DNA of 64,000 nt from Dactylis glomerata (taxonomy: Eukaryota > Streptophyta > Magnoliopsida > Poales > Poaceae): assembly GCA_007115705.1 (NCBI GenBank), contig QXEO01000411.1:7479702-7543701 (forward strand), read 5' to 3'. Made by a program: the position numbers and the translations under genes. Below the pieces are notes generated by a model. It made no database searches. It saw only the letters and a list, made by a program, of their open reading frames with translations, and was not told the origin of the DNA. Shown piece by piece: positions 34,189 through 44,846 of this stretch (position 1 is its first letter; every line of letters begins with the position of its first letter).

Positions 34189-35100
34189 TTAACGCCTTTG
34201 AGCTAGGCACAGAAAGTGCGAATCAAGTAATATGAGAAGATGCTCACATAAGAAATATGAATTGAAGCAAAAGAGAGCATCAAGGGGAAAATATAAAACA
34301 CATTTAAGTCTAACCCACTTCCTATGCATAGGAATCTTGTAAGATAATAAATCAAATAAACACATAGTAACAAGCATGGGTAGATAAAATAGGAGCAACT
34401 TCGGAACTTTCAATATAAAGAGAGGTGTTTTAGTAACATGAAAATTCCAACAACCATATTTTCCTCTCTCATAATAATTTTTAGTAGCATCATGAACAAA
34501 CTCAACAATATAAATATCACACTCACCCTCCTTTGTTAAGCATGGAGGGCGATCAAATAAGGTATTAGTTAAAGAGTTACTCTTATTGGGAGGTAGACAT
34601 GGGTAGCTCCATTCTTCCTCCTCTTGATCATTTCTCTCCTCTTCTTTTTCATCCAATGATCTTCCAGTATCAGCAATTTCTTCTTCCATAGGCTCCTTCA
34701 AGGCATTAGTCTCTTCCGTTAGAGAGCATCTATTGAGATATTTAAGAATATAGCCATTTTCTTCCCTGTAATTATCAAAGCAAAATTTAAGTATATCATA
34801 AACCTCATATTTATAGGGTGCATCATCGGTATTTTCAAGAAAATAAGCAAGTTCGAATGCACCCTTCCAAGCAATAAATTCTTCAATTTGTTCCACATCA
34901 TAAAAGTCATAATTTCCATTAATATAAGAAGATATGGTAACATCATCATTATACTCACATTGTAAAGGGAGGTGTTTATACCTCCTACAGCAACAAGATT
35001 TATCAAAGAAATAAGTAACATTATAAGTAGAGCACACATTTCTAGCAATGATATACAATTTATCAATTTGTTCCCATAAGTGTTTCCCTTTTTGTGACAA
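34189..35100 (-). CDS. Unrecognised ORF of C (303 aa), acidic centre and hydrophobic C-terminus
   Basis: The only substantial ORF of C, about 260 bp after the primer site. No gag, protease, reverse transcriptase or integrase motif is visible. Residues 1-120 are mixed with Cys and Tyr clusters (C-C-C-R-R-Y), ~140-165 are Glu-rich, ~190-225 hold a D-I-Y-I-V-E-F segment, and two hydrophobic stretches (~235-262 and ~272-300) could be membrane segments. The last residues read into sequence that is noncoding in B, so the C-terminus may be extended by chance. From memory, similar frames recur in Triticeae retroelements; not checked. Function unknown, and an env-like role is only a guess. Confidence 0.5.
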   Translation of the reverse strand: MSQKGKHLWEQIDKLYIIARNVCSTYNVTYFFDKSCCCRRYKHLPLQCEYNDDVTISSYINGNYDFYDVEQIEEFIAWKGAFELAYFLENTDDAPYKYEVYDILKFCFDNYREENGYILKYLNRCSLTEETNALKEPMEEEIADTGRSLDEKEEERNDQEEEEWSYPCLPPNKSNSLTNTLFDRPPCLTKEGECDIYIVEFVHDATKNYYERGKYGCWNFHVTKTPLFILKVPKLLLFYLPMLVTMCLFDLLSYKIPMHRKWVRLKCVLYFPLDALFCFNSYFLCEHLLILLDSHFLCLAQRR

Positions 35101-35357
35101 GCGGTGTTCCTCATAATATTTTTATTGCTCTTCCGTGAACCCACCTTGCCAAAAAGATTTAGTTTCAAAGAAACCAACCATTGATAGAAAGCATGATAAA
35201 GAAAGACAATAACAGACCAGAAAAAAATAACACATATAGAAGGAACTAATTTTTTTGTATTTTTGATAAAAAAGATGCAAGCAAAAATAAAGTAAAGCAA
35301 AATTAAAACAAAGTAAAGGATGTGCGTGCGAAACTCCCCTTGCAGAAGTCTTCTTTT

Positions 35358-35375
35358 TCCCCGGCAACGGCGCCA
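35358..35375 (-). other. Primer binding site of C (Asp-tRNA type)
   Basis: On the minus strand tggcgccgttgccgggga, the usual Athila-lineage primer site, ten bases after the LTR end (...GCAATCA at 35386). Confidence 0.8.
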
Positions 35376-35385
35376 GAAAAAGTCT

Positions 35386-35949
35386 TGATTGCTATTAATG
35401 GTGTGGTGAATGACCGGCCAGTTGGGAACCCCAAGAGGAAGGGTATGATGAATATAGCAGCAAGTTTTTCCCTCGGTAAGAAACCAAGGTTTAATCGTCC
35501 AGTAGGAAAAAGCCAAACGTCTGAAGGTGATGCTTGCTAGCCTAGTGACACTCCAACAAGGGCGCCGTTAATGATAACTTGTTAGCACGTCTTCAACTAG
35601 TAGCAACGTGGAACCTGCACACAACACAACCAAATATTTTGTTCCCAACTTACGATGAGGTTGTCAATCTCACCGGTTTGCTTGAAACAAAGGGTATGAG
35701 CGTATCGAGTGGAAAGCAATAGTAGTATGCGAGTGAAGTAAACAGTGCAAGTAAAGTAAACAGGTGATAGCAATATAATGGAAATAGGACCGGGGACCAC
35801 AGTTCACTAGTGGTGTCTCTCCATAAGATATAATAACACATGCTGGGTAAACAAATTACAGTTGGGCAATTGATAGAATAAAGACAACGTGCATATGTCG
35901 AGAGGATCACTATGAGATTTACTCTAGGCATTACAACAAGATACATAGA
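35386..35949 (-). repeat. 5' LTR of C, inner part
   Basis: Matches 29944-30506 of the 3' LTR. It is interrupted at 35949 by H, whose target duplication ataga is 35945-35949 and 48367-48371; the LTR continues at 48372. Confidence 0.9.
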
Positions 35950-36897
35950 TGTAACAACTCAGAAATTGTAATCTACTTCTTATTAAATAAAGTACCAAAT
36001 TTTGGACCCAAATAAAACTTTTTATTCATTATTTCATGCATACATGTATTTTCTATTATATGTATTCTATGATTTCATGTGTGTTATTTTTGATTGTGCA
36101 TTGGTTAGTTAATTCTAAGTGAACCAACAGAAACAATTGAGAAGAATTATAAGAACCAAAGAAACCAGAAATGAAAATCATAAAGAAAAAGAGAAGGAAA
36201 TTGTGATCTAGGAAATCTGTTTGACTACACCACTTTGGGCCATTGGATTAAGAAATCTGGAAACCCACCATCATGTTTGGCCTGTTAGTTGAGCTTAACC
36301 AAGTTACATACTAACCCAACCAACAAGAATCTACTCAAAATTCAAACCAGAGCGTCACTCAAACTTCAACCAAAGTTTGAATCTGAATCATATGACAACC
36401 CCAAATTCAAAATAGCCCTGGAGCAAAACACCACCTCTTGACCTAACAAAAATTGTTTTAGAGTCCCTATCCAATATAATGACCAACCCAATTGGAAATT
36501 TTCAAAAATTCGAATTTTGATTTCATGCGGGCATTTCAACAAACACTTGGTGGGCAGAAATCTAGCAAAATCGAATCCACTGTTGGCAACAGTGGTTGGC
36601 AGCCCTAGCCCTAGTCTCTGACCTCCAAGCAGTGCTCTGAACTCTCCTTGGTCGATTCCTTGTCTCCCCTGCACAGGCACCGGACGTGAGACATGGATGG
36701 CATGGAAGAAGAGCACACCAGACCCCTACCATGCCCCCCTCTGAACCAGACCACCTCAGCCCCTCCCATTGCGCCAGGACACTCCTACAGCACGCAGCAG
36801 CCCGCCGCCCACGCCAGAACCCCGCCTTGCCCCTCCCACGGCCGACACTCACGGTGTACTGGCCGCCTCTGGACATCGCCGGTGCTCCCTCTCCCGC

Positions 36898-36907
36898 CTA
36901 TATAAAG
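36898..36907 (+). promoter_or_regulatory. TATA box of H 5' LTR
   Basis: ctatataaag, followed by 'ccgccattcttccc' and a GC-rich stretch of about 225 bp in which I see no ATG before the gtgagc donor-like site at 37133. Same sequence in the 3' LTR at 45798. Confidence 0.7.
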
Positions 36908-38010
36908 CCGCCATTCTTCCCTGAAAAGAACCGCACCATCCCCAGCACCTCCCTAGACAACCTCTCCTTCGCTCCCGTGCTCTCAGTCGAGCTCGCCGAC
37001 CTCGACGTCCCCGCAGGCCACCGCACGTTCCCGGCGTTGCGGAGCTGCCCCCGGCGCTGTACCTGCTGGAGGTGGCAGAGGAGAACCCCCGTAGCCGCCC
37101 TGCACCCTCGCCGCCGCTCCCCATCGCCGCCGGTGAGCTCCCCGTGCGCCGCCCTACTCCCAGTAACTCCCTCTCGTTCCGTCCCTGTAGCGCCAGGAAG
37201 AAGAAGCCCGATACCGTTTCGTTTTAAGTGGCCTGGCAGGCGGGCCCCGCCTGTCAGCTTAGTTTTTTTTTCCCAGCACCGCCCGGGATCCCTAGCTGGG
37301 CCGGCCCGACTCGTTTCCCCGGCCCATGATAAGTTCCAGTCCGATAATTTTTTTTCTAGAAAACCTTTTCGTATTTGTTGCTTTACTGCACATTCAAACT
37401 AAAATTCCCGGAGTTGTAGGAATTCAAATTTAGCAAATAAGATGTCGTTGGAAAGCTTGTAAAATGCCCTACACTATAGAACTGGTTAGAATTCAAAATA
37501 AGTTAGGAATTTAATTAGATGTGAATAGTGTGACCATAGCTTTGTTAATCATAGAGTATTTCTAGAAATTTAATTAAGCCTCCGAAAATCATGAAATTTA
37601 AATTGTGAAATCACCAATCACCTTCCTTACTGTTAGTCAACCCAAATCAACTCCAAACCCTATTAGTGTTATCAATTAGATCCTACCCAACTCTAGTTAG
37701 CCACATAAAATGATAGATTCCTTCTGCACACTTAGAATTAATCTGCCCTCTTACCAATTCACTTAGTTAATCCCTCCCACTTGAACTTGTCTTAGTAACC
37801 CTAAATCAATACCAATGCTTAGAAAGGGAACAACATATGACACTTAGTAGAAACTTTAACTTGCACACTTGATGAAAACTTAGAAGAAAAACTTACCATC
37901 CAACACCATAAAGTGCAACATGAATGCTATTGTTAACAAACAAAGATGTGTGCTTGGTGTGTTATTAGCATTATGTAGTGATTGTGTGCTTTGTGTTTAT
38001 TCGTTATTAG

Positions 38011-38091
38011 ACGCTAGTATTGCCGAGGAGGATATTGGAGGGGATTATTATCAAGAAGAAGAAGAATACCCCGGACACTTTGCCAACCAAG
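38011..38091 (+). other. Acidic exon-like block, H 5' LTR
   Basis: 81 nt between acceptor-like 'tcgttattag' and donor-like CAAG/GCAAGCC; acidic frame from the third base, ending ...F-A-N-Q. If joined to the acceptor at 39105 the frame would continue into the small ORF at 39126, because the exon leaves one base and 20 bases precede the ATG. This works for H, but not for D or E, where the distance is 24. Confidence 0.4.
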
Positions 38092-38725
38092 GCAAGCCAT
38101 CTTTTGATTCATCCTCCCAATGCCTAGTTTTAATATTGCATTCTACCTGTTTTAAGTAAATTGCATGATTGAATTGCTAAGGTAGAATGATAGAGGTGTT
38201 TGATATCTTGCTTAACAAGAACATCAAGCTGAGTTTATCCAACCATATGTAGTGGTATCATCACTCAAGGTAGTTGCTTAGTCGCTAATAAAATCTGAGG
38301 TCATTGATAAGGGGAATCCTAGTTGAAAATTGGTGACTTGAACTTGAAACTTGAAGTGGAGGTTTCTCCTACATGATGGTTTTATGAAAGAAAATAATCT
38401 TGACTAAGAACTATGAAATGTATTTCTCAATTGACAACGAGTGATGTACTATGGGAGCCAATTATACCGTACGACCACATTACCCCTATATGGGAAGGGG
38501 CTTAATCCGTAGCTTGTTTATCTTAGTATGGGAGGCCTTGTATTAAATCTTCATGGAAGGACACCGTGAGCGGTTACTTCTGGACCAGGTGGATTCCACT
38601 AACCCGGCTTCCGGGATGGGCAGAACTAGAGGCGCCGGAGCGGGGATTCCGTACCCCGGGCTCTAGGGAAGGATCCTATACTAGGGTGAGCAAGTGAAAG
38701 AGTTTGTTTGATTATCTGAACCCCG

Positions 38726-38838
38726 CATACTTGTGTATGACGATCCGTGGATTTCTCCCGGCAGATGTATCGAATCTTGTGGGTAAAGTGTACCCCTCTG
38801 CAGAGGTTTTCAAACTATTCGAATAGCCGCGTCCGCGG
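38726..38838 (+). promoter_or_regulatory. Palindrome row in H 5' LTR
   Basis: CATAC-TTGT-GTATG (38726-38739), CCTCTGCAGAGG (38795-38806), CTATTCGAATAG (38815-38826) and CCGCG-TC-CGCGG (38827-38838), all perfect. The last two are directly adjacent. Confidence 0.55.
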
Positions 38839-39125
38839 TCATGGACGGTTGGCAAGCTGTGCCTGGCTTTTGTCAATAATGAAAACAACTTATGGTGAAC
38901 TTGGTGAATGACATGAATTGAATTGACTTGACTTGACCTTGATGTTGACACTCTTGAAATTCCTCTTTAGATTAAACTTAGAGAATTAAACTCCTTTCCT
39001 ACCAATGAACATTCTTGGGAAATAAAACTAGCTTTTGGCAAATCAACTTAGTGCTTAGTCCACCATATCAACCTTGCATATTTAGTTCCTCATTACAATT
39101 ATAAGATGGTTTGCGAGTGCATCCA

Positions 39126-39218
39126 ATGTACTCATGGCTGTGTCCCTGGCTATCAACTTGGCCAGACTATGGGGAAGAATACCAGGAAGAAGGGTATGAA
39201 GAAGAGTACCAGAACTAA
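39126..39218 (+). CDS. Small acidic LTR ORF, H 5' copy (30 aa)
   Basis: M-Y-S-W-L-C-P-W-L-S-T-W-P-D start; the tail is rich in Glu, Tyr and Gln and ends ...Y-Q-N-stop. Tail sequence is the most diverged of the families, yet length, acidity and final Asn-stop are kept. Acceptor-like 'ataag' ends at 39105. Confidence 0.42.
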   Translation: MYSWLCPWLSTWPDYGEEYQEEGYEEEYQN

Positions 39219-39469
39219 GCTCGTCTCCATGAGTCGCCATTGCCTGTAGGGTGAAGCCATGGACCCGAAGACGTTATTTCCGCTGCTATGTTGTATTGTG
39301 TTGTAATATGACTTGGTCTATATGACCATTGTATTTGAACTATCGTATTGTAATGTCTATGGAACTGGTTACCAACTACGTTATGTATATCGCAACAACG
39401 GTTCTGGGATTGCGGTGGAATACATAACGGGCACTTCGAATTTGTATCAAATTTGAGGTCGTCACAAGT

Positions 39470-39482
39470 TGGTATCAGAGCC
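39470..39482 (+). other. Primer binding site of H (initiator-Met tRNA)
   Basis: tggtatcagagcc, three bases after the LTR end. Confidence 0.85.
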
Positions 39483-39681
39483 TAGGCTGACCATAGGAGA
39501 CCTTAGTTAGAACGGGCGTTACATGAAAACTTGATAAAAGCAAAGATATAAGTAATGGTTTCAAAATTGCTTAGTCTTTCCTCACTATTTGTAAAGTTTT
39601 ATACATACTTCAGTTTTTGCCTACTTAAAATTTTGCACACTTGAGTTGATCACTAACTTAAGCTAATCTAAAATTTTGTAG

Positions 39682-40464
39682 ATGGCCCCGGTATTCACTG
39701 AGCAGTACCAGTTGGGCCATGGTGGCAGCCTTTGTTTCGAGCGAGACCTCACCACCCTGACCTTGTTCCTGAACTGGCTGTACCCGGAGTTCAAGGGAGC
39801 CGTGCTCAATGAGCACCCAGATGGAGAGCTACGGTGGCTTATCCGAGCCAGTTGCCGTGGCAAGAAGGGGAATTTGGGTTCTCCAAGGGTCAAGTTTGAG
39901 CTTGTGGAGAACACTTGGGCCGATGGTTTGGTCCGAGGGATGCAGGAGATGCACGCCCGCTTGTGCGGACTGCATGTTGAGGAGGTTCAGGGAGAGCACT
40001 TTAGGAACTTTGCTAGGCGTGATGCGGATGGACGTCCCGCAAACATGCCCGGGCAGAATGAGCCGAGTACCTACATCGATCACATGGACTTCTTGCTGTA
40101 CTCCACTCAGCAGGAGGCCGATCGTGCCCGTACCAAGGCCAACCTTGAGCACTTCGCAATGGTGGAGGCGAGGAACACTATCAGGATACTTGCGAAAGAG
40201 CGCAAGAGCCTTCGTCGCCAGCGAGATGAGAAGGAACATGACCTTGAGGAGTTGAAGGCCAATGTGGCGGAGCTGACTGAGTACATTGAGAGTCTGGAGG
40301 ATCACCTTGGTGAGGAGGAAGGCATTGATCTCCGCAAGGAGGATAATGCCCTCATTAGTGATGAGGATGACTTCATGGAGGACCTTGATGATCCGGAAGA
40401 TGGTGGGCACAATGGATTCATTGTGAGTGATGAGGAGGAAGACCCCGAGGAGCCCGCTGTCTAG
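39682..40464 (+). CDS. orf0 of H: coiled-coil, acidic-tail protein (260 aa)
   Basis: Third member of the pre-gag family, with D (288 aa) and E (285 aa). N-terminal domain with C-F-E-R-D-L and W-A-D-G-L-V-R-G-M-Q-E-M-H-A-R-L, a histidine/tyrosine region around D-H-M-D-F-L-L-Y, coiled coil at ~150-215, and an acidic tail ending in E-E-D-P-E-E-P. The ATG follows 'attttgtag' as in D and E, and the reading frame is complete. Nucleotide similarity to D and E is low outside these motifs, so the shared protein pattern is informative. Function not known. A gap of 274 bp to gag holds no gene. Confidence 0.78.
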   Translation: MAPVFTEQYQLGHGGSLCFERDLTTLTLFLNWLYPEFKGAVLNEHPDGELRWLIRASCRGKKGNLGSPRVKFELVENTWADGLVRGMQEMHARLCGLHVEEVQGEHFRNFARRDADGRPANMPGQNEPSTYIDHMDFLLYSTQQEADRARTKANLEHFAMVEARNTIRILAKERKSLRRQRDEKEHDLEELKANVAELTEYIESLEDHLGEEEGIDLRKEDNALISDEDDFMEDLDDPEDGGHNGFIVSDEEEDPEEPAV

Positions 40465-40738
40465 ATCAGAGATCCACGTGTTATTTAGTTATGAGTTCCA
40501 CTTTATTTTCACTTCGTGTGGGTGTGAGTTGTATCCCCCTCCCTAGTAGACGAGTCGCAATGGTTTAATGTAAACCATTTGTAATGTGTGAACTCGTATG
40601 TATGATATGTTTGTTGGGTGTTGAATGAAATATGAATTTGGCTCTTAAGGCCTTAGTAAGACAAAATTGCATCATCCATGTTACCTTTAAATCTTAGCAA
40701 TTAGCTTTTCCCTCTTGTCTTACACACCTCATCTTCAG

Positions 40739-43700
40739 ATGCCACGAGCACCCCCACCCCCGAACCCGGAAATGGCCGAACTGCTAAGGTTGATCATGGA
40801 AGATAGGGAAGCAGCCCGAGCTGAGCGCCAAGCTAACTTGGCCACTCTTCAGCAGATAACCCAGATGGCAATGAACCACAACAATGGCAATGGCCATGGC
40901 AATGGTGAAGGAGAAAACAATGGCAATGGTGATCACCGATCCAAGTTGAGAAATTTCCAAAACACCAACCCTCCTATGTTCACTAAGTCTGAAGAGCCCT
41001 TAGATGCCGATGATTGGCTTCGCACTATGGAAAACAATTTGGCAGTCGCCGAAGTTGGTGAAAATGAGAAGGTCTTGTACACCACCCACTATCTTGCTGG
41101 AGCAGCGAGAGCTTGGTGGGATAGCACCCGAGCAATGCAAGCCCCAGGGTATGTGATGCCTTGGGAGGAGTTCAAGAGCAAGTTTAGCAAAGCCCATGTT
41201 CCTATGGGATTGGTTAAAAGGATGAGAGATGAGTTCAGGAATCTGAAGCAAGGTTCCCTGTCCGTGGTGGATTACCGTGACAAGTTCCTTACCTTGTCCA
41301 GGTATGCCCCAGATGACACCGACACCACTGAGAAGAAGCAAGAAAGGTTTCTGGATGGACTTCATGATGAGATGCAATGTGTCTTGGTCAGTATTCCCTT
41401 TGCCGACCTGGAGTCATTGGTTGACTCTGCCATTCAGATGGAAGGCAAACTCAAGCAAGCTACAGAAAACCGCAAGCGTCGTATGATGTATCAAGGCAAC
41501 TCGAGCAACTCGCAGAAGCCCAGGGGAAATGCACCTATGGGTTTCGCCCCTAGACCTATGAGGCCGTCTGCACCTGCTCCACGCCCCAACTATCCCAACC
41601 GTCCGCCCGGAAACAACTTCAACCGTGCACCTCCAAGACCTAGTGGCAACAACTTCAACACCAATACTCCAAGGCCAAATGGCGCCCCTGTGTTACCCAA
41701 GCCTGGTGACAAGTCTGGTGTTACCTGTTATGAGTGCGGACTCAAAGGGCATTACTCCAATGAGTGCCCCAAGAAGCTGAATGATGCCTCCAAGACCACT
41801 ATTCCTGTTCAGCAACAGCGCCGTGTGGGAAATGTCAAGAACTATCCACCAAGGAAACCGCCTCACTCTCAAGGCCGTCTGATTCACATGAATGTTGAAG
41901 AAGCTCAGGAAGCGACCGACGTTGTGCTTGGTATGTTCCCTGTTAACTCAGTTCTTGCAAGAGTTCTGTTTGATTCTGGAGCTTCACACTCATTTGTTAC
42001 CCAACTATTCGTTGATAAAAGTGGACTTCAACCCACACCCTTGAAAGAGTTCATGTCTGTACAAATTCCCGGGTCAGTAACCAAAGCTAGTTGTACCTGC
42101 CTGGCAGTGCCCATAGAAATTCATGGGGTAGATTTCTTAGCCAATTTGATAGTATTGGGAACTAAAGGTTTGGAAGTAGTTCTTGGTATGAATTGGATGT
42201 CCCAGCATCAAGGAGTTATAGATTGTGCCAAAAAGACCATCACAATGAGGAGTAGCCATGGAATTGTGGTAAGGCATGTGTCTGTGAAACCCACCAAAAT
42301 CCCCAGATGTCATAAGGGTATCTCAGGACCAACTATAGGAGAAGTTCCCATTGTCTGTGAGTACACCGTAATGTCATTTGGATTAACCAATGCCCCTGCT
42401 TATTTCATGAACCTCATGAATAAGGTTTTTATGGAGTTCTTGGATAAGTTTGTTGTTGTCTTTATTGATGACATTCTTATCTACTCCAAATCCGAAGAAG
42501 AGCATGCAATCCATTTGAGATTAATCTTAGAAACCTTAAGAGAGCATCAGCTGTATGCCAAGTTCAGTAAATGTGAGTTCTGGTTGAAGGAAGTTGGATT
42601 CTTAGGCCATGTTCTGTCAGCAGGAGGAATATCTGTAGACCCCAAGAAGATCAAATCAGTCATGGAATGGGCAGCTCCTACCACTCAAACTGAAGTAAGA
42701 GGTTTTCTCGGATTAGCCGGATATTACCGCAAATTCGTTGAAGGGTTTTCAAGCATAGCCCGGCCGATGACCCAACTGTTGAAGAAGGACAAGAAGTTTG
42801 AATGGACCCCTAAGTGTGAAGAGAGTTTTCAAGAGCTCAAGAAGCGATTAGTGACCGCACCCGTCCTAACCATGCCCGATATCACCAAAAACTTTGATGT
42901 CTATTGCGACGCTTCCAAACTTGGACTTGGTTGTGTATTGATGCAAGAAGGCAAGGTCATAGCTTACCTCTCTCGGCAGCTTAGACCTCATGAAGAAAAC
43001 TATCCAACCCATGATCTAGAGTTGGCAGCCGTAGTTCTAGCTCTGAAGACATGGAGGCACTATCTGATAGGCAATCGTTGCGAGATCTACATGGATCACA
43101 AGAGTCTGAAGTATATTTTCACTCAGAAGGAGTTGAACATGAGGCAAAGAAGATGGATAGAGTTGATCAAGGATTATGATCTGGAAATTCATTACCACCC
43201 CGGTAAGGCCAATGTAGTGGCCGATGCATTGAGTCGAAAGCCATGCTCCTTAAATATGATGATCAAAGAAGAGCAACCTATGTTACACCAAGAGTTTGAA
43301 AAATTTGGATTGGAACTAGTCAGTCAAGGATTCTTAGCCAACCTGGAGTTTCAACCCACCTTGATGAGCCAAATCAAAGAAGCCCAGAAGGGAAATGAGA
43401 GTATTGACGGAATCAAGCGCAGAATTAGTTCCGGCAAGGTGCCAGGATTTGAGGAAGATAATCAAGGAGTGCTGTGGTATAAAGGACGTATTTGTGTGCC
43501 TGCTGATTCAGAATTGAAGGAGGTTATTATGAAGGAAGCCCATGAGACCCCTTACTCCATCCACCCCGGTGGAACTAAGATGTATCAAGATCTGAAGGAA
43601 CAATTTTGGTGGCATGGAATGAAGCGTGAGATTGCATCGTTCATCTCTAAGTGTGATATTTGTCAAAGAGTCAAGGCTGAACATCAACGTCCTGCGGGAT

Positions 43701-44806
43701 TGCTGCAACCTTTGCAAGTTCCGGAATGGAAGTGGGAATCTGTTGGAATGGATTTCATCACGGGATTTCCAAGGTCTAACCGTGGAAATGACTCTATTTG
43801 GGTCATTGTGGATAGACTGACCAAAGTTGCCCACTTTATTCCTATCAAGACCACTTACAACTCGGGACAGCTAGCAGATTTGTATTTATCCAGAATTGTT
43901 AGTTTGCATGGAGTCCCTAAAACCATAGTTTCCGATCGAGGAACCCAATTCACCTCAAGATTTTGGAGAAGCTTACATCAAGCTTTGGGAACCAAATTAG
44001 CCTTCAGCACCGCTTACCACCCTCAGACTGATGGACAGACTGAAAGAGTGAATCAAATACTTGAAGATATGTTGAGAGCTTGTGTTCTAGCTTATGGAGC
44101 TAAGTGGGAAGATTGCCTGCCTTTCGCGGAGTTTTCCTACAACAACAGTTATCAAGCCAGTTTGCAAATGGCACCATTCGAAGCTTTGTATGGAAGAAAG
44201 TGTCGTACCTCTTTGAATTGGTCAGAAACCGGAGACAGTCAGATATTTGGACCAGATATTCTGCAAGAAGCTGAGGAGAAAGTTCGCATGATTCGTGACT
44301 ATCTCAAGGCCGCCCAGTCAAGACAAAAGAGTTATGCCGACAAGAGACGGAGAGAACTAACTTTCAAGAGTGCAGATTTTGTTTATCTCAGAGTATCACC
44401 CCTCAAGGGAAGGTAGAGATTCCAAGTGAAGGGAAAGCTTGCACCAAGATATATTGGACCCTTCAAGATACTAGACCGCAGAGGAGAAGTGTCTTATCAG
44501 TTGGAAATGCCCCCTGAATTGTCTGAAGTACACGATGTCTTTCACGTGTCTCTACTTCGGAAATGTCTTGAAGTCCCGGAGAAGCCCGAAATCTTCAAGA
44601 ATATTGATCACCGTTCTGTGGACATCAACAAGGATTTGACCTATCGTGAAATGCCTACCCGTATCCTCGAAGAAGCTCATCGAACCACTCGAACCCGAAG
44701 CATCAAATTTCTGAAAGTTCAGTGGAGTAATCACACCGAAGAGGAAGCCACTTGGGAACGAGAAGATTACCTTCAGAAAGAGTTTCCCAATCTTTTTAGT
44801 TCTTAA
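40739..44806 (+). pseudogene. gag-pol: gag-pol of H with reverse transcriptase deletion and one stop
   Basis: I place the start at the first ATG (M-P-R-A-P-P-P-P), matching gag starts in D and E; an upstream in-frame TTG at 40715 is less likely. Domains: gag (residues ~60-230), CCHC knuckle C-Y-E-C...G-H-Y...C (41725-41767), protease D-S-G-A (Asp codon 41972), a jump from the protease-RT linker (V-C-E-Y) to T-V-M-S-F-G-L-T-N-A-P at 42359-42366, RT F-I-D-D-I-L near 42465, RNase H, integrase with zinc site and core (D in M-D-F-I, D in S-D-R-G, E in Q-T-E-R) intact. A TAG at 44414-44416 replaces the Gln of L-K-G-x-Q; the chromodomain follows to 44806. About 145 codons, including RT motif A, are absent. 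Confidence 0.92.
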
Positions 44807-44836
44807 CTAGTGAATCTCGGGGACGAGATTCTTTTT

Positions 44837-44846
44837 AAGGGGGGAA
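44837..44846 (+). other. Polypurine tract of H
   Basis: aaggggggaa, three bases before the 3' LTR. Confidence 0.8.

Larger units (their letters stand above)
35950..39466 (+). repeat. 5' LTR of H
   Basis: 3517 bp, TGTAACAACTCAG... to ...GTCGTCACA. Contains TATA box 36898, GT donor-like site 37133, acidic exon-like block 38011-38091, palindromes 38726-38838 and small ORF 39126-39218. The 238-codon ORF at 36686-37402 crosses the TATA box and exists in both LTRs; I do not regard it as a gene. Confidence 0.95.

Noticed and set aside
34719..35516. 265-codon minus-strand ORF overlapping the C ORF
   Set aside because: It is a shifted-frame shadow that runs across the primer site into the LTR.
36686..37402. 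238-codon ORF in the H LTR (and its copy at 45586-46302)
   Set aside because: It crosses the TATA box and GC-rich leader of the LTR and starts upstream of any likely transcript; open frames are expected in GC-rich sequence poor in stop codons.
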